Origin: Prorocentrum cordatum
Lineage: Eukaryota; Sar; Dinophyceae; Prorocentrales; Prorocentraceae
Assembly (NCBI GenBank): GCA_963575745.1
Contig: CAUYUJ010020170.1
Location: 716,513-780,512 of the forward strand
DNA: 64,000 nt
Direction: 5' to 3'
Below, piece after piece: positions 24,506 through 33,878 of the stretch; within the stretch, counting starts at the first letter, position 1; each line of letters opens with the position of its first letter. Both the position numbers and the translations under genes were made by a program. The notes beneath the pieces are model-generated. The model was not told the origin of the DNA and made no database searches. It saw nothing but the letters and a program-made list of their open reading frames with translations.

Positions 24506-25002
24506 GCTGGCGATATAGAGGGACCACGCGGGAGGATGAGGCAGGAGGGAGGGGTGATGCGGAGGAGGAGGAGGAGGAGGCAGGGTAAGGTTTGGCATAG
24601 GGAGGAGGATGAGGGGGCTTAAGGAGCGGCGAGCGCACATGACGGCACCGAGCGTGGCCCTCCGATTGGTGTAAACAGTGTGCGGGTTGGTGCGAAGTGC
24701 GATACTTGCCGCGGCGCTGCAGCGCGCGGAACGATTCGTTGCGCCAGCATCGTCGCTGCAGCGACTGTACAATATTGGTGCTGACATCAGCCTTTCCCAC
24801 AGACATGCCGCTGCAGCGGCTTCGTCATCACTGTTGTGCTCGATGTGATCGTTGCTCTTCGCTTCATCTTTCACATGCGCTGCAGCGCACCTCATCATGA
24901 GCACCTCGTCCGCGCACATGTTGCCTCATCACTCCATCGCAGCAATTTTGGCGCTGAAGTGCGACCGCGCTCGGGCTGCAGCCTCGGCGCGCCGCGCGCG
25001 CG
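24506..25002. other. Spacer with GGA tract and palindromes
   Basis: GA-rich GGAGGA sequence at about 24520-24625. Then come palindromes GCGCTGCAGCGC (about 24716), GTCGCTGCAGCGAC (about 24752), GCCGCTGCAGCGGC (about 24807) and TGCGCTGCAGCGCA (about 24878). They may be leader or intron sequence of the next gene. No other gene seen. Confidence 0.5.
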
Positions 25003-25767
25003 ATGACGACGATCAAGCGCGACTGCGTCGTGTTGCACGACAACCGTACGGGGCGCGAGCTGGTCGCGGCCGTCGAGGTCATCGGAGACCGCGAGTGTAT
25101 CACCGTGACCACCGCAGGTTGGAGCAAGTGGGTGCGCGGCAAGGCTCAGGGCTTGCGAGGCACGATGTTCCTAACGTGGCTGAAAAATCAGCGCACCGCG
25201 TCGTCGGGGCCAACGGCGCCGACGACGCTCTTCGCTGCAGCGGAGCCAGGCCGCCGCCCGACCACGCGGTCCGGCCGCGCCAGTCGCCAGGTTCCAGTGG
25301 ACGAGTGCTTCAAGACAGTGCAGCTGCCGCCGTTTGGCGATACGGAGGCAACAGAGCTGCAGATTGTCATTCCCCCACCTCATAGGGGGGGGAGGGACAA
25401 GCTGCAGGTGGTGCTGCACGAGAAGGGCGTAGAGTACATCAAGGCCAAATTGCTTCAGGAGGCGGCGGAGGCGGCAGAGGCGAGCACGGTGCTGAAGCGC
25501 CCGCGGCGCCACGAGACCGATGTTCCTTGCGGCACCCGCATCTATTGGGTGCAGCGGCTCCAAGCTTGGCGGGCCGTCCGCACAGACTGCGGTTGCAGCA
25601 GGACGGCCTTGTTCCGCACAAACCGCGGCTGCAGCAAGGATGACGCTGAAGCGGCCGCGGCGAAGTGGTGCACCGCCGAACTCAAGGATTGCGAAGCGGA
25701 TGAGCTCCAGGAGATGGAAGCGGAGGCGGAGGGCGATGCGGAGGGGGAGGAGGCCGACTCGGACTGA
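25003..25767 (+). CDS. Unknown protein with acidic tail
   Basis: A single open frame of 254 codons from ATG 25003 to TGA. It starts MTTIKRDCVVLHDNRTGREL and continues VIGDRECITVTTAGWSKWV, KWVRGKAQGLRGTMFLTWL, CFKTVQLPPFGD and VVLHEKGVEYIKAKLLQEAA. The last 30 residues are strongly acidic (EMEAEAEGDAEGEEADSD). The N-terminal third reads like a compact beta-rich fold with Trp residues, but I do not recognise a domain. CTGCAG occurs at about 25364 (GAGCTGCAG) and 25402 (AAGCTGCAG), so an intron between them cannot be excluded. It is the second gene in the element, on the same strand as its neighbours. Confidence 0.45.
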   Translation: MTTIKRDCVVLHDNRTGRELVAAVEVIGDRECITVTTAGWSKWVRGKAQGLRGTMFLTWLKNQRTASSGPTAPTTLFAAAEPGRRPTTRSGRASRQVPVDECFKTVQLPPFGDTEATELQIVIPPPHRGGRDKLQVVLHEKGVEYIKAKLLQEAAEAAEASTVLKRPRRHETDVPCGTRIYWVQRLQAWRAVRTDCGCSRTALFRTNRGCSKDDAEAAAAKWCTAELKDCEADELQEMEAEAEGDAEGEEADSD

Positions 25768-26277
25768 GCTGCGGCGCGCTCGGTCGACCGCATCGCTGGG
25801 GCGTGCGATCACGGTCGGCAGTGCGATTGAGAATGGCAGCGAGGAGGACGAGCACGAGGACGAGGGCGAGGAGGAGAACGAGGAGGAGGATTGGGATAAT
25901 AATTGCGGATTGTTGGTGGATCCCCCCAATGTTCGCTACTGTTGGTGTCATTGCGAATCGTTGGTATGATCAAGCGTGCTGCAGCACGACGACACTACGA
26001 TAAAGTGCGCCTCTCACGCGTTGCCGCCGTCGATGCGTGACCTCACGGCGCTGCAGCGCTGACTTGCGTTTCGTGTGTTTGGAGCCCATCGTGCTGCAGC
26101 GCTGACTTACGTTCGGGTGTCTGGCGTGCCGATATCAGAGTTTCGCGTCGCGCTGCAGCGCTGACTTACATTTTGTGTGTCTGGCGTGTTGATGTAGCGC
26201 TTCGATCGCGCTTGCAGCCCGCATGTTCGCTTTATGTTATTGTATGTGGTTCGCAGCCACCTGTGATCAGAACATCA
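25768..26277 (+). repeat. Spacer with three tandem palindrome-bearing units
   Basis: A GGACGAGCACGAGGA-type purine tract lies at about 25830-25895. At about 26047-26190 a unit of about 57 bp occurs three times, each starting GCTGCAGCGCTGACTT and ending GTGTGT.TGG. The first two palindrome bases vary between copies. Confidence 0.7.
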
Positions 26278-26631
26278 ATGGCTGCCAACATGAGTGCAGC
26301 GACGCCGCCATGGCGGCTTCCCTCGGAGCCAGTGCCGCCGCCGAAGGCGAAGTCCGCTGCATCGGATGCGACACATGCGGCTACTCCCCCTCCTCCGCCG
26401 CCGCCGCCGCCACCACCGCCTCCGACGTCGACGAGGGCCGCGGCTGCAGCCGCCAGTGATGTGCCAGCCCCGCGCGCGGCTGCAGCCGCGCGCAAGCGCG
26501 ATGCTGAGACCAAGGTTGGCATGTGGAAGCTTGTGCGCGACATGATTCGGGAAGCGCTTCAGCGCGGGGACCGCGAGACAGCGGTTGCGCCGGCAGTCCA
26601 ATGCCACGTCGCGAAGAAGCCGCGCAAGTGA
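26278..26631 (+). CDS. Small basic Pro/Ala-rich protein
   Basis: 117 codons from ATG 26278 (MAANMSAATPPWRLPSEPVP) to TGA. A run of 13 Pro (about residues 41-53) is followed by Ala-rich stretches and then a predicted helix, VGMWKLVRDMIREALQRGD. It ends KKPRK, a possible nuclear-localisation tail. The Ala runs come from GCC-rich palindromic DNA (a 22-bp GCTGCAGC palindrome at 26472-26493). An upstream in-frame start exists at 26173. No family recognised; it may be one exon of a longer gene. Confidence 0.35.
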   Translation: MAANMSAATPPWRLPSEPVPPPKAKSAASDATHAATPPPPPPPPPPPPPTSTRAAAAAASDVPAPRAAAAARKRDAETKVGMWKLVRDMIREALQRGDRETAVAPAVQCHVAKKPRK

Positions 26632-26759
26632 CGGGCGCGCGGCGCGCGCGCGGTCAGTGCTGCAGCACCACTGTTTCAGTCGGAGACAGCATCGCGACGG
26701 CGGCGACGGCGACAGAGACAACGACGACGGCGTTAAAGACGACGTAATTCAGAGCAGTG

Positions 26760-27300
26760 CATGCAGGAGAAGAAGGTGGAGGGAGGATGATGATGAGGAG
26801 GAGGAGGGGTGATCAGGAGGACGACGACATTGAGGACGACGTTCTGGAACGCCTTCATTTTCACAGGTTCCCACCGCTCGCTGCCAGCACCTCGGAGCAG
26901 GGGAAGGGGGGGCAGGATGATGATGATGAGGAGGAGGAGGAGGAGGAGAAGGAGGCCGAGGACGAGGAGTATGACGAGGAGGAGGAGGAGGAAGACAACC
27001 AGTTGGCACCCATGCCCCGCCCCCCCGCTCCTTCTGCCTATTCCTGCCTCCGCATACTCCCTCTCCTCCTCCTCCTCCTCCTCCTCCTCCTCCTCCTCCT
27101 CATCCTCCCTCTCATTCTCCTACTCCTCCTTCTCCTCCTCCTTCTCCTCCTCCTCCCTCTCCTTCTTCTCCTCCTCATCCGTGTCCTCCTCCTCCTCCTC
27201 CTCCTCTCTCCTGCCCCCCCTCCTCCCCCCCCTCCTCCTCTCCCTCCAATCCTCCTCCTCCCCCCTCCTCCTCCTCCTCCTCCTCCTCCTATCCTGAGGG
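26760..27300 (+). repeat. Long inverted pair: (GGA)n then (CCT)n
   Basis: GGA-rich sequence at 26760-26995 and CTC/CCT-rich sequence at 27058-27295 are complementary and separated by about 62 bp. The whole could fold as one long imperfect hairpin. Single-frame Leu-rich and Glu-rich translations are composition artefacts. Confidence 0.8.
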
Positions 27301-27547
27301 GGCAGCCCTGGGGAGGTCAATCCAGTCGTTGGCCTTCGGAGGTTCAGTTGGGGGTGATGTTACTTTGCGGGGTGATGTTACTTTGGGGGGTCAGTCGACT
27401 GGTTAGCAGGGGTCCATCGTCGTCAGCGTCGTCGCCATCGCATTCGTCGTTGGCACCGCCGCTGTTTTTGTTCCGTGCAGCTGCAGCTGCAGCTTCGCGC
27501 GCTGCAGCGTCGCGCGCCCGCGCGCCCGAGTGCAGCTTCAGCTGCAG

Positions 27548-27669
27548 TGATGGGACTGGTTTCCACCACCACTACCATATGTTGGAGAAGGAGGAGGAGG
27601 AGAAAGAAGAGGAGGAGGAGGACCTCTCCCTCCAACTTATGGTACTGGTGGTGGAAACCAAGCCCATCA
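27548..27669. mobile_element. Hairpin element, 40-bp arms
   Basis: Left arm 27548-27587 contains GGTTTCCACCACCACTACCA. Right arm 27630-27669 contains TGGTACTGGTGGTGGAAACC. The arms are complementary with about five mismatches, and the loop is GGA repeat. It sits just upstream of the Lys/Gly-rich gene and is flanked by CTGCAG words on both sides. It could be a hairpin MITE or an intron core. Confidence 0.65.
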
Positions 27670-27713
27670 TGCAGCTTGGCGAGCTGCAGCTTCGCTCGCT
27701 GCATCGCGCAGCG

Positions 27714-28265
27714 ATGGCGTCGCAGCTCGACTACGACGAGGACGCCGAGGAGTTCGCCGTCCTGCGGCCGACGCCGCCTGCGGTGCCGCCGCCAGGGTTC
27801 GAGCCGTGGGACCCCGCGGTCGAGCTCGCTGCCGCCAAGGCGCGGCCGACGTCGCGCGCCGCCCCGCACGGCAAGGGCGGCAGCGACGGCCCACCTTGCA
27901 AGGGCAAGGGCAAGGGCAAGGACAAGGACAAGGACAACGTCGGCGGCCCACCTTGCGGCAAGGGCAAGGGCAAGGACAAGGGCGGCGGCGGCCCACCTTG
28001 CAAGGGCAAGGACAAGAGCAAGGGCGGCAAGGGCAAGCTTGTCCGCGACGGGGACCAGCAGCAGCGGCGTGGCGGCTGGTTCAATCGGGCGCAGCAGCTC
28101 TGCGAGCTGCTGCTGCAGGGCGAGTGCGCCGACGCGGCCGCCCTCGCGGAGGAGTTCTACGCTGGGCCTGCACAGGTCTGGGTCGGCGCTGGCGCCGAGG
28201 AGGCCGCCGAGGGGGCGCAGGCGCCCGAGGGGGCGCTGTGGAGGCCGCCGAGGGGCGCCTCATGA
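27714..28265 (+). CDS. Lys/Gly-repeat protein
   Basis: 183 codons from ATG 27714 (MASQLDYDEDAEEFAVL). The N-terminal third is acidic and Pro-rich (RPTPPAVPPPGFEPWDPAV). The middle has three GGPPC/DGPPC motifs, each followed by KGKGKGKDKD-type repeats (about residues 57-110). The C-terminal part is helical, with GGWFNRAQQLCELLLQGEC and ALAEEFYAGPAQVW. The basic repeat would bind nucleic acid or acidic partners; that is inferred from composition only. The frame is open further upstream, so the start is a choice. No family recognised with confidence. It lies on the + strand inside the element. Confidence 0.4.
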   Translation: MASQLDYDEDAEEFAVLRPTPPAVPPPGFEPWDPAVELAAAKARPTSRAAPHGKGGSDGPPCKGKGKGKDKDKDNVGGPPCGKGKGKDKGGGGPPCKGKDKSKGGKGKLVRDGDQQQRRGGWFNRAQQLCELLLQGECADAAALAEEFYAGPAQVWVGAGAEEAAEGAQAPEGALWRPPRGAS

Positions 28266-28390
28266 GGAGGCCGCGGAGGAGGCCGCGGAGGAGGCCGCGG
28301 AGGCGGCCGCCGAGCGCCGAGGGCGAGCCCTCGCGAGGGCGAGGGCGAGGGCTTCTGCCGAGGGCGAGCCCTCGCGTCGCCGAGACGGCG
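28262..28390 (+). repeat. GAGGAGGCCGCG and GGGCGAGCCCTCGCG repeats
   Basis: Three copies of a 12-bp GAGGAGGCCGCG unit, then two GCCGAGGGCGAGCCCTCGCG segments with a GAGGGC run between them. This overlaps the end of the preceding gene. Confidence 0.7.
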
Positions 28391-28499
28391 CGGCGCTGCG
28401 CCCTCCTGGCGCTGCAGCGCCTGCGGGCGCCACATGAGAGCTGCGGCGCGGCCGCGGAGCATTCCACTACTGGTGGGCGACGGAATGGGACGGTAACTC

Positions 28500-28700
28500 A
28501 GTAGAGGTAGACAGGGGGAGAGGGGGGACTATAGTAGAGGTAGACAGGGGGGAGACGTGATATACATAGGGAATGCGAGGGGGACGATGGAGACGCAGCG
28601 TGGGGGTGGAGTGAAGACACATTGGAGAGAGACGGTAGACAGGACACATTGGAGAGAGACGGTAGACAGGATGCCCGCTGCAGCGGGTATCCACTCTCCC
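28500..28700 (+). repeat. Short direct repeats around GGTAGACAGG
   Basis: AGTAGAGGTAGACAGGGGG occurs twice (about 28502 and 28534). ACATTGGAGAGAGACGGTAG occurs twice in tandem (about 28618 and 28646). A CCCGCTGCAGCGGG palindrome follows at about 28674. Confidence 0.75.
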
Positions 28701-29510
28701 GTGAGCGAGGGGGACAACGAACGCATAGTGATAGGATACATGCTGTAGCAACCCAACATGTAAGATCAATGGGAGCAATGGGGGGGGTGGATTGGATCAG
28801 TTCGCGAGCATAGCTGACGCCGACGCATGCATGTGTTTAGGCCAAGTTATATTTCGTGCGCCAGATCGCGTGGTGCGCCCGCGCTGTCGCCCAGAAAGGC
28901 GCTCCGATACCCTCATCACATCTATCTGCCATCGTCGACGTTCACATCCTGATCCGCTGACATTTTTTCGTATGGAATGATGTGCCAGGGGTCGGCCTTG
29001 GATTGGCCAGTAAAGTTTGGGGGCACTTGGGGGGGTCCTGGGGCACTTCAGATGGCAAACCGTCTCGCATCGCATCGCCCTTCGCCACTCTCCCTGCTCC
29101 CCTTCAGCACAGTTCGTTGCGCCGCCGAGTAGCTCCCCCCATGGCCTCCTGGCAGCCTCACCAGCTCCCACCAGCCTTGTCCTCAGCAGTCTCGAGCCAT
29201 CGCGACGCTGCTGCAGCAGAGCCGTGAGCGTAAACCTTTGCAGTTGACAGCGGTTTCGGCATCGTTTACCTCGTCGCGACGCTGCTGCAGCAGCGCCGCG
29301 TGATGTACTTCGCGCCTCTCTTAGCTGCACTCCCACATCGAAATCAGCAGCGTGGACAGTGTTCTGGGGCTGCGTGGGTGGGCGTTGGGGTGGGCTGGAG
29401 TGCTGGATGTTGGCACCAGGATGGCTGATCTGAGGTCGAACGGGAGCTTCGGGTGAAGCGATCTGAGAGCGCCGGTGCCCCTCTGCAGAGGTGATGCTGT
29501 CTGACAGCGG
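28701..29510. other. Spacer with two GCTGCAGC palindromes
   Basis: No gene seen. CGCTGCTGCAGCAGCG lies near 29280 and a related word near 29208. Confidence 0.4.
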
Positions 29511-29659
29511 CGTGTCTGTTCAATAGCCCCCTCTATTGAACAGCCACGCCCGTGTCTGTTCAATAGCCCCCTCTATTGAACATGCCATGTTCAATAGCCC
29601 CCTCTATTGAACAGCCACGCCCGTGTCTGTTCAATAGCCCCCTCTATTGAACAGACACG
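29511..29659 (+). repeat. Four tandem hairpins TGTTCAATAG-CTATTGAACA
   Basis: A perfect 10-bp stem with a CCCCCT loop occurs at 29517-29542, 29557-29582, 29588-29613 and 29628-29653, joined by CAGCCACGCCCGTGTC-type linkers (the second linker is shortened). The last copy extends its stem to 16 bp (CGTGTC...GACACG), and the array begins with the same CGTGTC. All stems are identical in sequence. Confidence 0.9.
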
Positions 29660-29759
29660 CCTCTGTCGATGTCCCAGCTGCCTTCGAGGCTCCCAGATCG
29701 CTTCGGCATTTGCTCCTGATCACACTTCGCGCATCTCCTGAATCCGCCCCGCGCCCTCC

Positions 29760-30165
29760 TCGGACACCTTCCGTGTCCCTCCTGTGTCTGCCCGCCCGCC
29801 CGCTCCCGAGCTCCCGTGTATACCTATCCGTCTCCCGTGTCTCTCCCGCGTCTCTCCCGTGCCCCTTCCGTGTCTCCACCTGCCTTCCGTGCGCTCCCGC
29901 CCGTGTCCCTCCGCGCCGCTCCCGCGTCCGCCCGCCCGCTCGCCCCCGAACTCCCGTGTCCCTCCCGTGTCTCTTCCGTGCCCCCCCCCCGTGTTTCTCC
30001 CATGTCCCTCCCACCCCTCCGTGTCTTTCGCACCGTCCCTTCCGTGTTCCTCAAATGATCATGCATCTCCCCCCGTGTCCTGCCCGCCCGCCCGCCCGCG
30101 CTCGTGTCCTTCCCTCCCGTGTCTCCTCGCATCTCCCCCCGCCCCCCCCCCCCCCCTCGTGTCCC
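29760..30165 (+). repeat. CCCGTGTCTCT minisatellite
   Basis: Degenerate pyrimidine-rich units TCCCGTGTC, TCCCGCGTC and GCCCGCCCGC over about 400 bp. Confidence 0.8.
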
Positions 30166-30481
30166 TCATTATCTCCCTCCTCTCCTTTCCATCACTCTAT
30201 ATCTCTCTCCCTATTGCCCACTACCATGCGTTCCATCATGGTGCGCATGCATAGCGCTGCAGCGCTTCATGTTACTTTGTGACGATGATTTCTGCTGAGC
30301 GCTGCAGCGCTCACGTGTTTTCCTTAATTGCATGCGATCGTTGCGCTGCAGCGCATCTGTACTTTTGTGGCCTCTCTTCCACTTCAGCAGCCGAGTGCTT
30401 CAGCTCTCGCAGTGTGGGAGGCCCTCCCTCGCGCTTCCCCTCGGAGCGTCCGCGCACCCCCTCGCCCTCGCGGAGGGCATC
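30166..30481 (+). promoter_or_regulatory. Leader region with GCTGCAGC palindromes
   Basis: AGCGCTGCAGCGCT near 30253, an 18-bp TGAGCGCTGCAGCGCTCA near 30295 and TGCGCTGCAGCGCA near 30341 precede the next ATG. They could be leader introns or promoter elements; the function is inferred. Confidence 0.35.
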
Positions 30482-32330
30482 ATGTCTGCCGCGGCTGCGG
30501 CCACACCCATCAACCACATCCTGGATAACCTGGACAGCTGCGACGCTTCCTTCGCATCGCAGATCGGCGTCATCGCCGCCGACGCGATGGCGCAGAGCCA
30601 GTCCGCCTTGTCCATGAGCGTGCAGCTGCAGCTTCGCAACTTGGGGACGATCGGGGCTGCCCAAGCAGCTACCCTGCAGAATCGAATCACCGCGTCGGGC
30701 TTCGCGGACAGCCACAAGGCGCGCCTCAGCGCCGCGCTGGCCGCGCGCGTGGGCACGGCGACGCCCGCGCTCCAGATGCGCGTGCAGACGCTCGCGTCAG
30801 GGCGGTGCTAGCCATCGTGCTTTGCACATCGGACCGCCGAAGTGTTATTCACATGTATGGTTTAATTGTTTGTTCTGTACTGTATGTATGTTACCATGTT
30901 CATGTTTCAAATGTACTTATGTTATCATGCTGCAGCATGCCTGCGTCGATTCGTCGGCTGGTGGACTTTACCATGCAGGACTGGGGTTTATTTCGCGACC
31001 CCAGCCAGAGCATCGTCGCGAAGGTGCGCGCGTTGATCAAACGTTGCGGTGCCATCGGCTTGACGGTTCCGAGCGAGAACACGCTGAAAGAGTTGGCGGC
31101 GTTGATGGCATGCGCCCATCTTCCAGACGCAAACCCTGGGCAGCTCTACGGGATCGTGACGGAGATGAAGGTTTGGGATTCGGCGGGAACGCCTAACGCA
31201 GACGCATCGCATCGCACTGACTGCAGCCAATGCGATGCGGCGCGTCAGCGTTAGGGTTTCCCGACGAGTCGCCCTTTACAGGGTCAGTTCTTGGCGAGCC
31301 GCAGGGGCGCGACGGGGCAAGCGGCGACAGTGACTTGGAATTTCCCAGCAGATCCTCGGCAGCTCCCTCAGCACATCTTCGACGCGGCGTACACCGATGC
31401 GGACCCGCCGATCGATGTGACGCGCGACCTCGCTAACGTGGCATCGCATCTACGAGGCTGCTGCCACCCCGTCATGCGCTGCAGCGCTGATTGTTCTCGA
31501 TGTCTTGGGTGCTTCGGTGAGCTCGGTCCTTTAGGTCCAACTCGCACAGAGCATGATAGGTTTCATGCTACGCGTGCGCCGCTGAAGCGGCCTGCGGGTC
31601 TCAACGCCATCAAGGCTCGCGTGCCTCTCAGGCTGACCAACAAGGGCTTGCGGGCTGCCGCCCCACCGCATCAGCCGAGCACTGCCATTGTGCCATGGAC
31701 ACCATCGGGGTCACCCTCCGTGCCGCCTGCAGCGCCAGTGCAACCCATGGACTGCAGCAAATGCTGGCAGCGTTTGCGCCACCGCCATCGCCGCCCAACG
31801 AGCTGCAGCTGCAGCTCTTCCCGCGCCGCCCTGCGGCGCCCACGGCGAGCCCCCCCGCGAGCCCCCCCGCGATTGGCGATTCGCCAGCTGGGCCAGCATT
31901 GCCAGCGGCGGCGCCAGATGCTGCTGCAGCAGCGCCAACGCCGCCAAACGAAGATGCTGCTGCAGCAGCAGACGGAGACGAGGATGCTGTGCTGCAGGCG
32001 ATCGAGACCTTGGCTGCGGGCAGCGCGAAAGGCGAGCTGCCTCGCAAGGGCAAGGGCAAGGGCAAGGGCAAGAAGGGCAAGGGCAAGAGCGCGAGCAAGG
32101 GCAAGAGCAAGACAGGCGCTGGCAAGGGCAAGACGGCGGCCAAGGGCACGGCCAAACCGAAGGCCAAGGGCAAAGGGAAGGCCAAAGCCAAGGCCAAGGC
32201 CAAGCCCAAGGGCAAGGAGGCAGCCAAACGGGGCCAAATGGCACTCGGGTGCAGCAAATGCCGCTACCTGCCGAATGGCTGCGGCACGTGCCGCGACCCG
32301 AACTTCACTGGCCGTCGCGGCAAGCCGTGA
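30482..32330 (+). CDS. Spliced gene, unknown family with K-rich tail and CxxC motif
   Basis: Exon 1 30482-30804 (MSAAAAATPINHILDNLDSC); intron 30805-30935. Exon 2 30936-31170 (MPASIRRLVDFTMQDWGLF, GLTVPSENTLKELAALM); intron 31171-31281. Exon 3 31282-31437 (TWNFPADPRQLPQHIFDAAY); intron 31438-31587. Exon 4 starts at 31588 (RPAGLNAIKARVPLRLTNKG). All three introns are GT-AG with matching phase. Between 31700 and 31770 the frame changes, by a very short intron or an indel. The last part (to TGA 32328-32330) has Pro/Ala runs, about 80 residues of KGKGK/AKAKA repeats and ends CSKCRYLPNGCGTCRDPNF. The order WGL..., GLxxPSExT, fPxdPxxLP..f..aY, Lys-rich tail, CxxCR...GCxxCR is one I know from a dinoflagellate-specific family of unknown role. 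The CxxC pairs could bind zinc. Confidence 0.6.
30805..30935 (+). other. Intron with palindromic 3' splice site
   Basis: 131 bp, begins GTGCTA, ends CATGCTGCAG with the exon starting CATG; together a perfect 14-bp palindrome. Exon 1 ends with two codon bases and exon 2 supplies one. Confidence 0.65.
31438..31587 (+). other. Intron with palindromic 3' splice site
   Basis: 150 bp, begins GTGGCA, ends GCCGCTGAAG with the exon starting CGGC. The dyad arms are GCCGCT/AGCGGC. Phase 0 on both sides. A TGCGCTGCAGCGC palindrome lies mid-intron near 31475. Confidence 0.6.
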
Positions 32331-32339
32331 GCGCGCAAC

Positions 32340-32755
32340 GGGCACTGTCGGCATATGGAGGTGAGGATGAGGATTATGAGGGCGAGGAGGAGGATGGGGA
32401 GGATGATGAGGAGGATGAGCATGTGGAGGAGAAGGAATGAGGAGGATGGTGAGGATTAGTGCGAGGTTGGATGGAACGCTGGCCGATGATATGAACGGGC
32501 TGCAAAGGGCTGTGGCCTCCGCCGGCGCGCGAACCTGTCGTAACTTCAATGGGACTGCGGCCTGGGGAGCGCGTGCCTGGCGTAAGCTGCTCGGGAGCGC
32601 TGCCTCGGGAGCGCGAGCCTGGCGCAACGTGCAAACGGCCTCCTCCTCCTCCTCCTCCTCCTCCTCTCCTCCTCCTCCTCCTCCTCCTCCTCCCTCCTCC
32701 TCCTCCTCCTCCTCCTCCTCCTCCTCCTCCTCCTCCTCCTCCTCCTCCTCCGCCT
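32340..32755 (+). repeat. GAGGATGAGGA tract, GGCCTCGGGAGCGCGAG units and (CCT)n
   Basis: Purine tract 32360-32455. Units like CCTCGGGAGCGCGAGCCTGG at about 32545-32630. (CTC)n 32640-32753. The unit family recurs at 32757-32880, 33470, 33766, 34130-34195 and as an array at 60.0-60.3 kb. Confidence 0.8.
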
Positions 32756-32756
32756 A

Positions 32757-32890
32757 GTGGCCTCGGAGGCGCGAGCCTGGCACCACGTAGGGAGCGGCGG
32801 CGGCCTCGGGAGCGCGAAGCTGCGGCACTTCACCGGGGACCGTGGCCTCGGGGCGCGCGGGCCTGGCACAAGCGTCTGGTTTCGGGGGTT
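32757..32890 (+). repeat. GGCCTCGGGAGCGCGA-type units
   Basis: Three diverged copies, each followed by C(C/T)TGGCA or CTGCGGCA. On the minus strand such units give ARAPEA-like peptides, which are artefacts. Confidence 0.7.
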
Positions 32891-33310
32891 GGACAGACCT
32901 CCTACCCTGGCACGTCGACTAAGGAATTGGCCGTTTTCGGTTCGCGAGAGGGCGTCGCGGCCGATATTTTTGCGGGTCCAGGTCCGTCGGTTTCGGTCCC
33001 AGGCCGTTTTTCACTAAGGGGAGGTCTACTAAAGGGAGGTTTGTCCACCGCCGATGGTTGGCCCAGAAGGGAGCCGGGCGAACAGAGGGCGGTGCGATAG
33101 ATCTGGTGCAGTAGATCTGTGGGGTTGCAGTGGATTTGGGGCGTGCAGTACATTCCGGTGCGCAAAGGCATTGCTGGAGTTTCGCGTGCAGCGCAGTAGC
33201 TGCAACACAGTACGATACAAGTCTCAGGCGCAGCACATTTGCAGTACAATTGCCCCAAATCTATTGCACCACGCACTTTCAACGGGACCCCCTTTCGGGT
33301 CAACCAAAAA
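32891..33310. other. Unassigned spacer
   Basis: No gene recognised. AT content rises slightly after 33100. Confidence 0.35.
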
Positions 33311-33454
33311 GATCGAGGTCGGTTCGGGGAGGTACCCCGATGTTCTTCGTGCTTGTTGGATGTTCCTGTGCATCCTGGGGATGCTCTGAGTGTTTTGGCC
33401 AGCGGAGGGTCTCATTCTCTTGAAGGGTGTTATTGCGTCCTGGGTCCAGCCGTA
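33311..33454 (+). mobile_element. TIR element family I, copy 2, left end lost
   Basis: Starts at the internal GATCGAGGTCGGTTCGGGGA word and ends GTCCAGCCGTA. Shares TTCTTCGTGCTTGTTGGATG and TTGAAGGGTGTTATTGCGTC with the other copies. Confidence 0.7.
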
Positions 33455-33517
33455 ATTTCGAGGGGATGCAGCCTCGGGAGCGCCGGCCTGTTGTCATTCA
33501 CACAGGACTGGCGTTAA

Positions 33518-33671
33518 GTCGGGCCTGTTCCTCTACAGGGGGAATGTTCAAAAATAGTCCAAAAATAGTCTGGGGACTATTCTTGTTACTATATTCGAGC
33601 ACTTGAGGAGTATTTTTCTGAGTATTTCTAAGTTTTCGCCCCAAATCCCCCAGTAGAGGGACAGGCCCGAC
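33518..33671. mobile_element. TIR element family IV, 154 bp
   Basis: Left end GTCGGGCCTGTTCCTCTAC, right end GTAGAGGGACAGGCCCGAC: inverted with one mismatch over 19 bp. The centre is AT-rich (AAAATAGTCCAAAAATAGTC), unlike the flanks. TTAAG precedes it and CTAAG follows within three bases, a possible 5-bp target duplication with one mismatch. Confidence 0.75.
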
Positions 33672-33784
33672 CTAAGACTGGCGCCAGAGGCGCGAGGCTG
33701 CCGCAATTTGCGACGGGGGGGGGGCCCTCGGGAGGGCGTCCTTGGTGTATTTTAGACTCTGGCCTCGGGAGCGCGAATCCGGCA

Positions 33785-33878
33785 TACGGTCGGACTGAGG
33801 TATAAGATCGAGGTCGGTTCGGGGAGGCTGCCTTCATGTTCTTCGTGCTCGTTCAGAAGAATATCCTTCATAGAGAGG
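33785..33878 (+). mobile_element. TIR element family I, copy 3, rearranged
   Basis: Starts with the full left end TACGGTCGGACTGAGG and runs to about 33851. It then continues with 33855-33878, the reverse complement of the family's TTGAAGGATGTTCTTCTG region: a deletion with inversion. Confidence 0.65.

Noticed and set aside
29511-29659. CRISPR-like array of regularly spaced repeats
   Set aside because: Only four units; the spacers are nearly identical to each other rather than unique, and the genome is eukaryotic.
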